DNA from: Hymenobacter gummosus
Lineage (GTDB): Bacteria > Bacteroidota > Bacteroidia > Cytophagales > Hymenobacteraceae
Assembly: GCF_003970915.1 (NCBI RefSeq)
Contig: NZ_RXOF01000014.1
Location: 1 to 64,000, forward strand
DNA: 64,000 nt
Direction: 5' to 3'
In this document: piece after piece, positions 15,546 to 23,037 of the stretch
Numbering within the stretch: the stretch's first letter is position 1
Layout: the number at the start of each line of letters is the position of its first letter
Position numbers and translations under genes: made by a program
The notes under the pieces: model-generated
Told to the model about the DNA's origin: nothing
Seen by the model: the letters and a program-made list of their open reading frames with translations, nothing else
Database searches by the model: none

Positions 15546-16349
15546 TTAATCGGCCCCCAGCACGGCGCGGATGGTGCGCTGGTACTGCGGGTTATCGGTC
15601 ATGCCGTTGTGGCCGGCGCCGGGCAGCTCCACCAGCCGGGCCGAGGCGGGCAGCAGGGCGCGCAGCTTGGCGGACGAAGCGGGGTAGATAACCTCATCGG
15701 CGGTGCCGTGGAAGAGCAGCACTGGCGCCTGCACCCGGGGCAGCACCTCGTAGGTACGCAGGGGGTAGCGCACCAGGAAGCCGGGCACCCAGGGATAGTG
15801 CGAGCGGGCCATGTCCTGCATGCTGTAGTAGGGCGCCTGCAGCACGAGCAGGCGCGGCTGGTGCCGGGCCGCCAGCCAGGCCGCCAGCCCCGTACCCAGC
15901 GAGTAGCCCAGCACCACGGTCTGCTGTTCGGGATAGTCAGCCGTCAGCTGCCGGTAGGCCGCCTCCACGTCGGCTTTCAGCTGCGCCTCGCTGCCGATGC
16001 GGCCCGGGCTTTTGCCGTAGCCGCGGTAGTCGAGCAGAAACACGTCGTAGCCCAGCGCGGTGTAGAGCGGGGCCACGTCGCCCCAGCCGTCGAGGGCGCC
16101 GCCGTTGCCGTGCAGGTAAAACACCAGCCCCCGGCGCGGCCCTTCGGCCCGGAAGAGCAGACCGTTGAGCTTCACCCCGTCGGGGGCCGTAATCCACCGC
16201 TCCTGCCAGCGGCCGGGAAAGCGGAAGCGGTAATCGGCGGGCAGCCGGGTGGGGAAGAACAGCAGGTGCTCCTGCTGAAAGTACAGCATCAGGCAGACGA
16301 GCACGTACAGCGCGCCGGCAATGCCGAGCAGCCACAGCAGGAGTTTCAT
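15546..16349 (-). CDS. membrane-anchored alpha/beta hydrolase
   Basis: The 267-residue protein has an N-terminal signal anchor (residues 3-23) and a complete alpha/beta hydrolase fold of the BEM46/YfhR type. Oxyanion motif FYLHGNGGALDGWG is near residue 80, the nucleophile elbow VLGYSLGTG near 148, the acid in HGTADEVIYP near 215 and the catalytic His in PGAGHNGMTD near 245. The substrate is unknown; family members are esterases or lipases facing the periplasm or membrane. It may be co-transcribed with the lipoprotein gene upstream (24-base gap). Confidence 0.85.
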   Translation of the reverse strand: MKLLLWLLGIAGALYVLVCLMLYFQQEHLLFFPTRLPADYRFRFPGRWQERWITAPDGVKLNGLLFRAEGPRRGLVFYLHGNGGALDGWGDVAPLYTALGYDVFLLDYRGYGKSPGRIGSEAQLKADVEAAYRQLTADYPEQQTVVLGYSLGTGLAAWLAARHQPRLLVLQAPYYSMQDMARSHYPWVPGFLVRYPLRTYEVLPRVQAPVLLFHGTADEVIYPASSAKLRALLPASARLVELPGAGHNGMTDNPQYQRTIRAVLGAD

Positions 16350-16373
16350 GGAAGCAGGCGCGTAAGGACCGGA

Positions 16374-16889
16374 TTACTTTTTGCGCCGGAAGTACGCAGT
16401 ATCATGCTGAAATACCAGCCGGCGGCGCAAAGCCCTTCGGCTGTCCCGCACGGTGTACTGCAGGCGCAGGTCCAGTTTGGGACTGAGCGTATCGGCTGAG
16501 AGGCGGGTGACGGTGCCGCTGATGTCCGAAAAGTCATTGGGCCATTGCACGGCCATAAAACCCGAAACAGCTACCGCCGAGTCGGGCAACTTCACCGACC
16601 GCCCCACTGGCAGGTCACTCAGCCGCCGGACGTGCAGGTACAGCTGCGTGTAGCTACGGTTGTGGGAGCCAACGTAGGGCTTGACTTTCAGCCGGGTATA
16701 AAAGAAAACGTGCCCGGCGCCCGGCACTATTTTGCGCCCTTCGCGCACCTCGGCCCGCGCAATGTGCCTCGCCCACACGAATTTGCGGCGGGAAAGGATG
16801 CGCTTTGCTTTCCGGTAACCGCTGCAGCTCATCAGCAAGCCGGCAACAACCGCTACGCAGACCATGGAAGAGCGGAAACAGACCGTCAT
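16374..16889 (-). CDS. lipoprotein with a domain shared with the LRR lipoprotein at 27142
   Basis: The 171-residue protein has a lipobox (GLLMSCSG, Cys near residue 22), so it is probably a lipoprotein. Residues about 85-165 contain LSDLPVGRSVKLP, SGF and the stretch ISGTVTRLSADTLSPKLDLR, which lines up with LADIPVGQPLPVP, SGY and LTGTVTRLSSPATQPRLQFD in the LRR lipoprotein 10 kb away. I do not know a name for this domain. An alternative start at 16865 would shorten the signal peptide. It lies 30 bases downstream of moaA on the same strand, but nothing points to a role in cofactor synthesis. Confidence 0.7.
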   Translation of the reverse strand: MTVCFRSSMVCVAVVAGLLMSCSGYRKAKRILSRRKFVWARHIARAEVREGRKIVPGAGHVFFYTRLKVKPYVGSHNRSYTQLYLHVRRLSDLPVGRSVKLPDSAVAVSGFMAVQWPNDFSDISGTVTRLSADTLSPKLDLRLQYTVRDSRRALRRRLVFQHDTAYFRRKK

Positions 16890-16918
16890 GCTCGGGGAGT
16901 TTCGCCTAATATACTCCC

Positions 16919-17935
16919 CTACCCCCCAATCGTCGACATGGACTCGAAGCTGAGCTGCTGCAGGGGCCGCTGCCGCTCGGCCTCGAAGCCGTTGGCGGCG
17001 CGGTGGCGGAAGGCCTGCGTGAGGGCGGCGCGGATGGCGTCGTCGGGGGCGCCGGTGCGCAGCAGGGCGCGCAGGTCGAGCACGCCCTGGTCGTAGAGGC
17101 AGGTTTTGACGCCGCCCTCGGCCGTGAGGCGCAGGCGGTTGCAGGAGCCGCAGAAGGTGCGCGAGTAAGCCGCAATGATGCCCAGCCGTCCCTGGTGTCC
17201 GGGCACGTGGTAGTGCGTAGCTGTGTCGCCGGGGCGGGCCAGCACGGGACTGAGCGCCCCGAAATGCGCCTCCAGGTGCTCCCGGATGCGGCGGTGATGC
17301 CAGGGCAGGGTGGCCGGCGTGGCCGCGTGGGAGCCGCCGTTGAAGGGCATTTCCTCGATAAAGCGCACGTCGACGGGCAGCTCGCGCGTCAGCTCGGCCA
17401 GGGGCAGCAGGTCCTCGGTGTTCTGCCCGTCCATCACCACGGCGTTGATTTTGACGCGGATACCAGCCCCGAGCAGGGCGTAGAGCGTGTCGAGCACCCG
17501 CGGCAGCTCGTCGCGGCGGGTTATCTGCTCGAAGCGGCGGCGGTCCAGCGTGTCGAGGCTGAGGTTGACGGTGCGCACGCCCAGCCGGGCCAGCGCGGGC
17601 ACGTGCGGGGCCGTGAGCACGCCGTTGGTGGTCAGGGTCAGCTCCTCGATGCCGGGCAGCGCGGCCAGCCGCTCCATGAAGGGCAGCAGGTCGCGGCGCA
17701 CGAACGGCTCCCCGCCGGTCAGGCGCACCTTGCGCACGCCCAGGCCGGCCATGATGCCCACCAGCCGCTCCATTTCCTCGTAGCTGAGCAGCTCGCGCTT
17801 GGGCAAATACTGGATGCCCTCGGCGGGCATGCAGTAGAAGCAGCGCAGGTTGCAGCGGTCCGTCACGGCCAGGCGCAGGTACTGCAGCGGCCGGCCGTAG
17901 GCGTCGAAAAGGGTAGTCGGGGCGAAATCAGGCAT
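16919..17935 (-). CDS. moaA: GTP 3',8-cyclase MoaA
   Basis: The 338-residue radical SAM enzyme catalyses the first step of molybdopterin synthesis, converting GTP to 3',8-cyclo-7,8-dihydro-GTP. The N-terminal cluster motif CNLRCFYCMP is at residues 28-37, followed by KVRLTGGEPFVRRDLLPF and TTNGVL. The C-terminal cluster cysteines are in TFCGSCNRLRLTAEGGVKTCL, with spacing C-x2-C-x13-C. The protein ends STIGG, the conserved double-glycine tail that inserts in the active site. Length is standard. It is divergent from moaD and shares the 117-base region between them. Confidence 0.96.
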   Translation of the reverse strand: MPDFAPTTLFDAYGRPLQYLRLAVTDRCNLRCFYCMPAEGIQYLPKRELLSYEEMERLVGIMAGLGVRKVRLTGGEPFVRRDLLPFMERLAALPGIEELTLTTNGVLTAPHVPALARLGVRTVNLSLDTLDRRRFEQITRRDELPRVLDTLYALLGAGIRVKINAVVMDGQNTEDLLPLAELTRELPVDVRFIEEMPFNGGSHAATPATLPWHHRRIREHLEAHFGALSPVLARPGDTATHYHVPGHQGRLGIIAAYSRTFCGSCNRLRLTAEGGVKTCLYDQGVLDLRALLRTGAPDDAIRAALTQAFRHRAANGFEAERQRPLQQLSFESMSTIGG

Positions 17936-18052
17936 GGAAACGGGCGGCGCGAAACGCGGGCGTCGGGCTTCCCCAACAACGCAAAGCGGGTAATTGTGTT
18001 CGATTTCGGCGTATTTCGTAACCCAACCGGCCCGTTTCCCGGTTAAGGCCCC

Positions 18053-18295
18053 ATGAAGTTAACCATTGCCCTGTTCGGCATCACCCGCGAAATCGTGGGC
18101 GCCCCGCAGCTGGAGCTGAGCGTGCCCGAGGGCCAATCGGTGCAGGCCCTGCTGGCCCAGCTGCAGCAGTCGTTTCCGGCCCTGGGCCAGCTGCGCAGCC
18201 TGGCCGTAGCCGTCAACAATGAGTACGCCGAGCCCGGCGCCCTGCTGCAGGAGCGCGACGAAGTAGCCCTGATTCCGCCCGTCAGCGGCGGCTAG
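18053..18295 (+). CDS. moaD: molybdopterin synthase small subunit MoaD
   Basis: The 80-residue ubiquitin-like protein carries the sulfur in molybdopterin synthase as a C-terminal thiocarboxylate. It shows MKLTIALFGITREIVGAPQ at the start and VALIPPVSGG at the end, the required Gly-Gly terminus. It would be activated by the MoeB-rhodanese protein at 12407 and pair with MoaE encoded just downstream. The two genes are separated only by the AT-rich inverted repeat F1. Confidence 0.94.
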   Translation: MKLTIALFGITREIVGAPQLELSVPEGQSVQALLAQLQQSFPALGQLRSLAVAVNNEYAEPGALLQERDEVALIPPVSGG

Positions 18296-18298
18296 GGG

Positions 18299-18413
18299 TC
18301 AATTAAAAATTAAAAATGAAGAATTAAAAATTGGCCTGCGCTGCCTTATTCGGAGGGCGTGGGCTAAGGTCGAACAACTCATTTTTAATTTTTAATTCTC
18401 AAATTTTAATTGA
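18299..18413. repeat. AT-rich inverted-repeat element, family F (copy 1)
   Basis: The left arm (TCAATTAAAAATTAAAAATG, from 18299) and right arm (18380-18413, ending TTTTAATTGA) pair imperfectly around a GC-rich 45-base centre. The AT content contrasts with the surrounding sequence. The element is inserted between moaD and moaE, with its right arm ending five bases before the moaE ATG. A second copy is at 26299-26388. Confidence 0.8.
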
Positions 18414-18418
18414 CAAAA

Positions 18419-18835
18419 ATGCTCATTCAGCTCACCGACCAGCCCATCGACGTGGCCGCCGTGCTCCAGGCCGTGCAGGCCGACGGGGCCGGGGCGGTCA
18501 ATTCTTTTATCGGCACCATTCGCAACCGCAGCACCGGCCGCCGGGTAGTGCGGTTGCACTACGAGGCCTACGACCAGATGGCCGTGCACCAGCTGCGCAA
18601 GGTGGCCGAGCAGGCGGTAGAAAAGTGGCCCATGCTGCAGGAGGTGGCCGTGGTGCACCGCAAAGGCACCCTCGCCATCGGCGACGTGGCCGTGGTAGTG
18701 GCCGTGTCTACCCCGCACCGCGCCGAGTCGTTTGCCGCCTGCCAGTACATCATCGACACGCTCAAGGAGGTGGTGCCCATCTGGAAAAAGGAGGAATACG
18801 AGGACGGCTCGGTGTGGGTGGCCGCGCATCCCTAA
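18419..18835 (+). CDS. moaE: molybdopterin synthase catalytic subunit MoaE
   Basis: The 138-residue protein is the large subunit of molybdopterin synthase, which transfers two sulfurs to cyclic pyranopterin monophosphate. Family motifs are GAVNSFIGTIRNRSTGRRV, LHYEAYDQMA, VVHRKGTLAIGDVAVVVAVS, HRAESFAACQYIIDTLKE and the catalytic lysines in PIWKKEEYEDGSVW. I use the ATG at 18419; the frame could also begin at a TTG at 18410 inside repeat F1. It is presumably co-transcribed with moaD. Confidence 0.95.
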   Translation: MLIQLTDQPIDVAAVLQAVQADGAGAVNSFIGTIRNRSTGRRVVRLHYEAYDQMAVHQLRKVAEQAVEKWPMLQEVAVVHRKGTLAIGDVAVVVAVSTPHRAESFAACQYIIDTLKEVVPIWKKEEYEDGSVWVAAHP

Positions 18836-18913
18836 ATACCTGATGCAGCCCGGACAAGCTAAGCTAGGGTTTTCAATTCCGCCGGACCGGCCTTTCAAAT
18901 TCAGTTTGGTAGC

Positions 18914-19372
18914 CTACCGCCGGCTCAACGACACTGTGCCGTCCGGTGAAACCCACTCGGTGATAATGGTTCTGTCGGGAAGCCGCCGCGTAACCTGCAG
19001 CCGCTCGCGGCCGTCGTTGATTACATACTGGTACTCGTAGGGCGTCAGCCGCTGGCCGGCCGCATTGTAGAGCTTGTAGGGCCCGTGACGCTTAAACCAG
19101 CCCCATTCCGTACTGGTGGTGGGCGGCCCAGCGCACCCGGGGCTCCTGAAGGTGCGCCGGCTAAATGTCCGCCAGGTGTGGTGCTTAGCGATAATGCCGG
19201 GCACCAGCTGCAAGTATTGCGTTTGTCGAAAAGGCCAGAGCGGCGGCTTGGTTCGCGGGGCCGGACCAAGCCCGTTGGGGCCTTCGGTTCCCCAAGGCCC
19301 TATCCCGGCGGCAGCAAGCTCCGGCAAAGTCACCAGGACAATCAGCAGCATACGGCCAGTCAGCATTAGCAT
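18914..19372 (-). CDS. hypothetical secreted protein
   Basis: The 152-residue product has a signal peptide (residues about 1-22, MLLIVLVTLPELAAAG). The mature part contains TEWGWFKRHGPYKLYNAAGQ and YEYQYVINDGRERLQVTRRL, which suggests a short beta-sheet protein of the kind built from YNAAGQ/YxYxY turns. It ends EWVSPDGTVSLSRR. No family is recognised. It converges on moaE and lies downstream of the xdhC-like gene on the same strand. Confidence 0.6.
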   Translation of the reverse strand: MLMLTGRMLLIVLVTLPELAAAGIGPWGTEGPNGLGPAPRTKPPLWPFRQTQYLQLVPGIIAKHHTWRTFSRRTFRSPGCAGPPTTSTEWGWFKRHGPYKLYNAAGQRLTPYEYQYVINDGRERLQVTRRLPDRTIITEWVSPDGTVSLSRR

Positions 19373-19438
19373 AGCCTAAGATAGTACCAAAGCTTCTTTC
19401 AACCGACTTTTTCGCCCGCATATACGCCTTGCAGCCGG

Positions 19439-20659
19439 TTACACCCCGCAGCTCGGCTCCGTCACCACCACGTGGCGGTAGCGGGGCTTGCCGCCGGCCG
19501 TAGCCTCCGAGTCGGGGGCGGCTACGTCGGTGGGGCGGGCGTGGATGGGGTCCTGGGAGCGGGTGAGCATGCCGCCGGGCCGCCCCTGCCGCACGGCCTG
19601 AATTTCGGCCACGATGGACAGGGCTATTTCCTCCGGCGTCTCGCCGCCCAGGTTCAGGCCGATGGGGCTGTAGAGCCGGCCCTGCAGGCGCGCGTCGGCG
19701 TCGGGCACTTCCTGGCGCAAATCCTCCAGCAGACGGGCGGCTTTCTGGCGTGGCCCCAGCAGGCCGATGTAGGGCGTTGGGGCGTCCACGAGGCGCTGCA
19801 GGGCGGCCAGGTCGTAGAGGTAGTTGTGGGTGAGCAGCACGGCGTAATCGGTGGTGAGCGGCAGCTGGGGCACTTCGCCCAGGGGCACTACGCGCACGGC
19901 CGCGGCCTCGGGAAACCGCTCGGGCGCGGCCTGGCGCGGGCGGCCGTCGATTACCGTCACCTGCCAGCCCAACGAGGCGGCCAGGCGCACCAGGGGCTGG
20001 GCATCGTTGCCGGCACCGTACACCGTCAGGCGCAAGGGCGGGCGCAGCACTTCCAGAAACACGCGCACGGTGCCGTGGTTCGGAGCGGCGTATTCGCGAA
20101 TCAGCGACTGGTCCTGGGCCAGCGCGTGGTCGGCGTCGTGACGGAGCTGGGCGGTGAGCGGGAGGTTGTCGAGGGCGGAGCCGCGCACCTGGCCGCCGGG
20201 CATGAGCAGCAGGCGCTGGCCGAGGTCGGCCACGGCCTGGCCGGCGGCGAGGCGAAACACGGTGGCCAGCACGGCCGGCTCGGGGTGCCGGGCAAAGCCG
20301 CGCAGCAGTTCCAGGGGGTTGTCGGCATCCTGGAAATCCAGCGGCTCCAGCAGGATGCGCACCACACCCTGGCAGCCGGGGCCCAGGCCGTGGCGGGGGT
20401 CGTCCTCGTCGGAGGTGTCGTAGGTGACCAGCGTGGGCTGGCGGCGCATGAGGGCCTGCCGGGCGCGCTGCCGGGCGTCGCCTTCGAGGCAGCCCCCGCT
20501 GATGGCGCCGGTGAGCTGCCCATCGTCGGTGACGAGCATACGGGCGCCGGGGCGGCGGTAGGCCGAGCCGTCCACCTCCACCACCGTGGCCAGGGCGCAG
20601 GCGCGGCCGGCGGCGCGGTAGTCATCGTAGGCAAGCAGCAGGCGTTGGAGTTCGGTCAT
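19439..20659 (-). CDS. xdhC: XdhC/CoxI-family maturation factor
   Basis: The 406-residue protein belongs to the XdhC family, which binds molybdenum cofactor and helps its sulfuration for xanthine dehydrogenase-type enzymes. The N-terminal XdhC_CoxI domain shows ATVVEVDGSAYRRPGARMLV and SGGCLEGDARQRARQAL (residues 22-80); the C-terminal Rossmann-like domain shows LTVYGAGNDAQPLVRLAASLGW (residues 213-234) and YIGLLGPRQKA, ending in SPIGLNLGGETPEEIALSIVAEI. The last 45 residues are an extra tail. It most likely serves the PaoABC-type enzyme encoded at 23038-26896. Confidence 0.92.
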   Translation of the reverse strand: MTELQRLLLAYDDYRAAGRACALATVVEVDGSAYRRPGARMLVTDDGQLTGAISGGCLEGDARQRARQALMRRQPTLVTYDTSDEDDPRHGLGPGCQGVVRILLEPLDFQDADNPLELLRGFARHPEPAVLATVFRLAAGQAVADLGQRLLLMPGGQVRGSALDNLPLTAQLRHDADHALAQDQSLIREYAAPNHGTVRVFLEVLRPPLRLTVYGAGNDAQPLVRLAASLGWQVTVIDGRPRQAAPERFPEAAAVRVVPLGEVPQLPLTTDYAVLLTHNYLYDLAALQRLVDAPTPYIGLLGPRQKAARLLEDLRQEVPDADARLQGRLYSPIGLNLGGETPEEIALSIVAEIQAVRQGRPGGMLTRSQDPIHARPTDVAAPDSEATAGGKPRYRHVVVTEPSCGV

Positions 20660-20739
20660 GGCTCGGGTAACAGGCGACGCGGTGGATGGTTGGTACGGGC
20701 AGTACGCCCCGGCAACGGGCCAGGTTATCCGCCGGCTGA

Positions 20740-20769
20740 TTGGCGCTGCCGGGCGGCGGTCTATCTTGC
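20740..20769 (+). promoter_or_regulatory. candidate Bacteroidota promoter
   Basis: TTG at 20740-20742, a 19-base spacer and TATCTTGC at 20762-20769 reproduce exactly the layout of the candidate YceI promoter at 712-741. Initiation near 20776 would leave a 26-base leader before the ATG at 20802. Confidence 0.6.
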
Positions 20770-20801
20770 AGCTCCACTATTCCCCTCCGTTCAGTCCTCT
20801 C

Positions 20802-21497
20802 ATGTTTCGTCGTCCATCCTTATCGGTCCTGAAGCTGGCCCTGTTGCTCATCATCACGCTGCTGGCGGCCCCCGCCCGGGCGCAGGACGGCGCAGCGCAC
20901 GAATACGGCAACATTCTGCAGACCTACTACTCCCAGAACGACCCGGAGCTGGTCGGCAAGACCGTGACTTTTCTGAATACCACCAGCATGCCCTACCAGC
21001 GGCTGGCGCCCATGCTGCAGGGCTTTTTCGGGGCGCTGTTTCAGCAGAATCCGGCGGTGAAGACGGCCCTGTACGCCCGCCTGGGCGAGGTGAAGTCGGC
21101 GGAGCACCAGCAGCTTTTCCAGCGCATCCGCGCCACCAACCTCGACAGCCTGTACGCCCAGGCCCGCCCGACGCCCCAGCTCAACGACATGAACTGGTCC
21201 TCGTATTTCGCCACCGGCAACCCCAAATACCTCGACAACCTGCTGCGCAACGCCCAGTACTACGCGGAGCGCAAGGACCTGATGCTGTTCGTGACGGGCT
21301 CGTCGGCCATGTGGTCCTTGTCGTCGAATGCCCGGCAGCACCCGGCGGTGGGCGCCTACCTGGCCAAGGCGAAGAGCAAGAACGCCGCCTTGGCTCTGAA
21401 GAAGGAGCCCGGCTATTTCCGCCAGGAAATGACCGAAATCGTCCAGCAGCAGCGTGCCAAGGGCGTTTGGGACCCCAACTCCTACCGCCCGGAGTAG
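20802..21497 (+). CDS. hypothetical secreted protein
   Basis: The 231-residue protein has a signal peptide ending near APARAQD (residue 27). The mature part looks mostly helical, with EYGNILQTYYSQNDPELVGK, VTFLNTTSMPYQRLAPMLQG and SYFATGNPKYLDNLLRNA. The last motif recalls tetratricopeptide-like helical pairs found in many Bacteroidota secreted proteins, but I cannot assign a family. A good promoter candidate sits directly upstream and a hairpin terminator directly downstream, so it appears to be a single-gene unit. Confidence 0.75.
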   Translation: MFRRPSLSVLKLALLLIITLLAAPARAQDGAAHEYGNILQTYYSQNDPELVGKTVTFLNTTSMPYQRLAPMLQGFFGALFQQNPAVKTALYARLGEVKSAEHQQLFQRIRATNLDSLYAQARPTPQLNDMNWSSYFATGNPKYLDNLLRNAQYYAERKDLMLFVTGSSAMWSLSSNARQHPAVGAYLAKAKSKNAALALKKEPGYFRQEMTEIVQQQRAKGVWDPNSYRPE

Positions 21498-21831
21498 CCC
21501 GCTCCCAGCCCCGCCCTACGGCGGCCGGGCTTTTTTGGTGCGGCGCCGAGCTGCTCCGCGCCGCACCAACGTTCAGAGCGGCACGGGTATATCCGCGGCA
21601 GGCCTGCTTAGCCGGTGCTGCCGCCGGCCCGGATAGATGGGGCGCAGCAGCGGCACGCCCCCTCTTGGGAAGGGTCCGACAATGGTTGCCGCCATTTTGC
21701 CGCAATTCGCCCGCAGATTGGCGGATTCCGCCCGCTCACAAGCGCAGGCTTTTTGGCAATTTCGTAGCAGCTGAAAGTCAGCCCGATACGACCTGACTTC
21801 TGCCCTGATTTCCCACCCTAACCCCATTTTT
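21498..21831 (+). other. 334-base intergenic region with terminator
   Basis: The gap holds the terminator candidate at 21508-21538, then a GC palindrome near 21540-21567 (GTGCGGCGCCGAG mirrored by CTCCGCGCCGCAC). The rest, to the start of the VOC gene, shows no gene, RNA or family repeat that I recognise. Confidence 0.5.
21508..21538 (+). terminator. hairpin terminator
   Basis: AGCCCCGCC pairs with GGCGGCCGGGCT around CTAC, followed by six T residues. It begins 11 bases after the stop of the secreted protein gene. Confidence 0.6.
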
Positions 21832-22329
21832 ATGGCTTCGCTGCAACGAATTAACCCCTGCCTGTGGTACGACAATCAGGCCGAAGAAGCGGCCCGCTTC
21901 TACGTGTCGGTGTTCCGCGACTCGTCGCTGGGCGCCGTTTCCTACTACAGCGCGGAAGGCCACGACATCCACGGCCGCCCCGCCGGCTCGGTCATGACGG
22001 TGGAGTTCGTGCTGGAAGGGCAGTCGTTTCTGGCCCTGAACGGCGGGCCGCAGTTCACCTTCACCGAGGCCATATCCCTGATGATCAACTGCCACAGCCA
22101 GGAGGAAATCGATTATTACTGGGACGCGCTGACGGCCAACGGCGGGCAGCCCAGCGAATGTGGCTGGCTCAAAGACCGGTTCGGCGTGTCGTGGCAGGTG
22201 GCGCCCGTGCAGCTCGACGAGTTGCTGCGCGACCCGGACCGCCGCAAAGCCGACCGGGTGATGCACGCCATGCTGCAGATGCAGAAGATTGATCTGGCGG
22301 AGATTATGCGGGCGGCAGAGGGTGCGTAG
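21832..22329 (+). CDS. VOC-family protein, PhnB/3-demethylubiquinone type
   Basis: The 165-residue protein is a vicinal-oxygen-chelate family member of the PhnB-like group (annotated elsewhere as 3-demethylubiquinone 3-methyltransferase-like). Motifs are INPCLWYDNQAEEAARFYVS, GSVMTVEFVLEGQSFLALNGG, FTEAISLMINCHSQEEIDYYW and CGWLKDRFGVSWQVAP. The C-terminal extension (DPDRRKADRVMHAMLQMQKI) is typical. The enzymatic role of these small proteins is mostly untested. It is preceded by a long gap and followed by an unrelated low-GC gene. Confidence 0.88.
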   Translation: MASLQRINPCLWYDNQAEEAARFYVSVFRDSSLGAVSYYSAEGHDIHGRPAGSVMTVEFVLEGQSFLALNGGPQFTFTEAISLMINCHSQEEIDYYWDALTANGGQPSECGWLKDRFGVSWQVAPVQLDELLRDPDRRKADRVMHAMLQMQKIDLAEIMRAAEGA

Positions 22330-22501
22330 GGTCGCTGCTAGCGGGGCTTATTCGACACAGCATTGCGTACAGTTGCGGCGCGCTGGCTTGTGCCTGTTTT
22401 GCAGTTATTGCGCCCGTAAGCCGCAAAGCGCCCTCCACGTTCTAGCTGTAGAAGAGTAAACGTAATTGAGATGCAACATTGCAATTCATATATATTCACC
22501 T

Positions 22502-22960
22502 ATGACCGAAAATGACAAAGGCAGCCAAGCCCTGGCAACTCTAACGGAGGCATTGATTGGAAATTTCATTTCCGGCTTCCGCGTCGGTGATTGGTGGTGC
22601 TTATATGTGGGCGGGTATTGTCTCTTGGCCCAAGAGGTCGTTTCGGCCGATGAGCCTCAACTCAATCAATGGTACCAAACCCACTATCCACCCTTCGCTG
22701 ACTGCGTTGATAAAGAAAACATTAGCAAGACGACAGTTGTGGCCGCTCATCTGCGAAGGATCATCACAGAAGTAGCCTTGGATAACGATTACAACCTGAC
22801 CTTGAGTTTTGATAACGGGCGGCGGCTAACGTTGTCGACCGATACGGACATTGTCGACTGGCAATGGGCGCTGAACGAAACCGATAACGACCCTTATATC
22901 AGCCATATCGTAGCCTGTTTTGGGGCCGGCGAAATTTCAACAACTGAAGACCCAGAGTAA
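22502..22960 (+). CDS. hypothetical protein of low GC content
   Basis: The 152-residue protein (MTENDKGSQALATLTEALIG...) is not recognised. It contains VGDWWCLYVGGYCLLAQEVV, YNLTLSFDNGRRLTLSTDTD and ends ISTTEDPE. It is acidic and soluble and resembles, in size and style, immunity-type or DUF6188-like proteins, but I cannot confirm either. The coding sequence is roughly 50 % G+C, clearly lower than its neighbours, as is the 60 bases before it, which suggests recent transfer. I use the ATG at 22502; a TTG-type start further up is possible. A strong terminator follows. Confidence 0.6.
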   Translation: MTENDKGSQALATLTEALIGNFISGFRVGDWWCLYVGGYCLLAQEVVSADEPQLNQWYQTHYPPFADCVDKENISKTTVVAAHLRRIITEVALDNDYNLTLSFDNGRRLTLSTDTDIVDWQWALNETDNDPYISHIVACFGAGEISTTEDPE

Positions 22961-22977
22961 GGCACAGGCCGCAACCA

Positions 22978-23014
22978 ACAACGCCCCGAAACCGCAGCGG
23001 TTCCGGGGCGTTGT
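22978..23014. terminator. bidirectional hairpin terminator
   Basis: ACAACGCCCCGAAACC pairs with GGTTCCGGGGCGTTGT (one mismatch) around a five-base loop. It sits between convergent genes, and the T-rich strand (TTGTCATTGTTG) follows on the plus side. Confidence 0.65.
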
Positions 23015-23037
23015 CATTGTTGCGGCGGGCGCGGCGG

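Noticed and set aside
22502-22960. Naming the low-GC gene an immunity protein
   Set aside because: Only size and composition suggest this; no toxin gene or family motif supports it.
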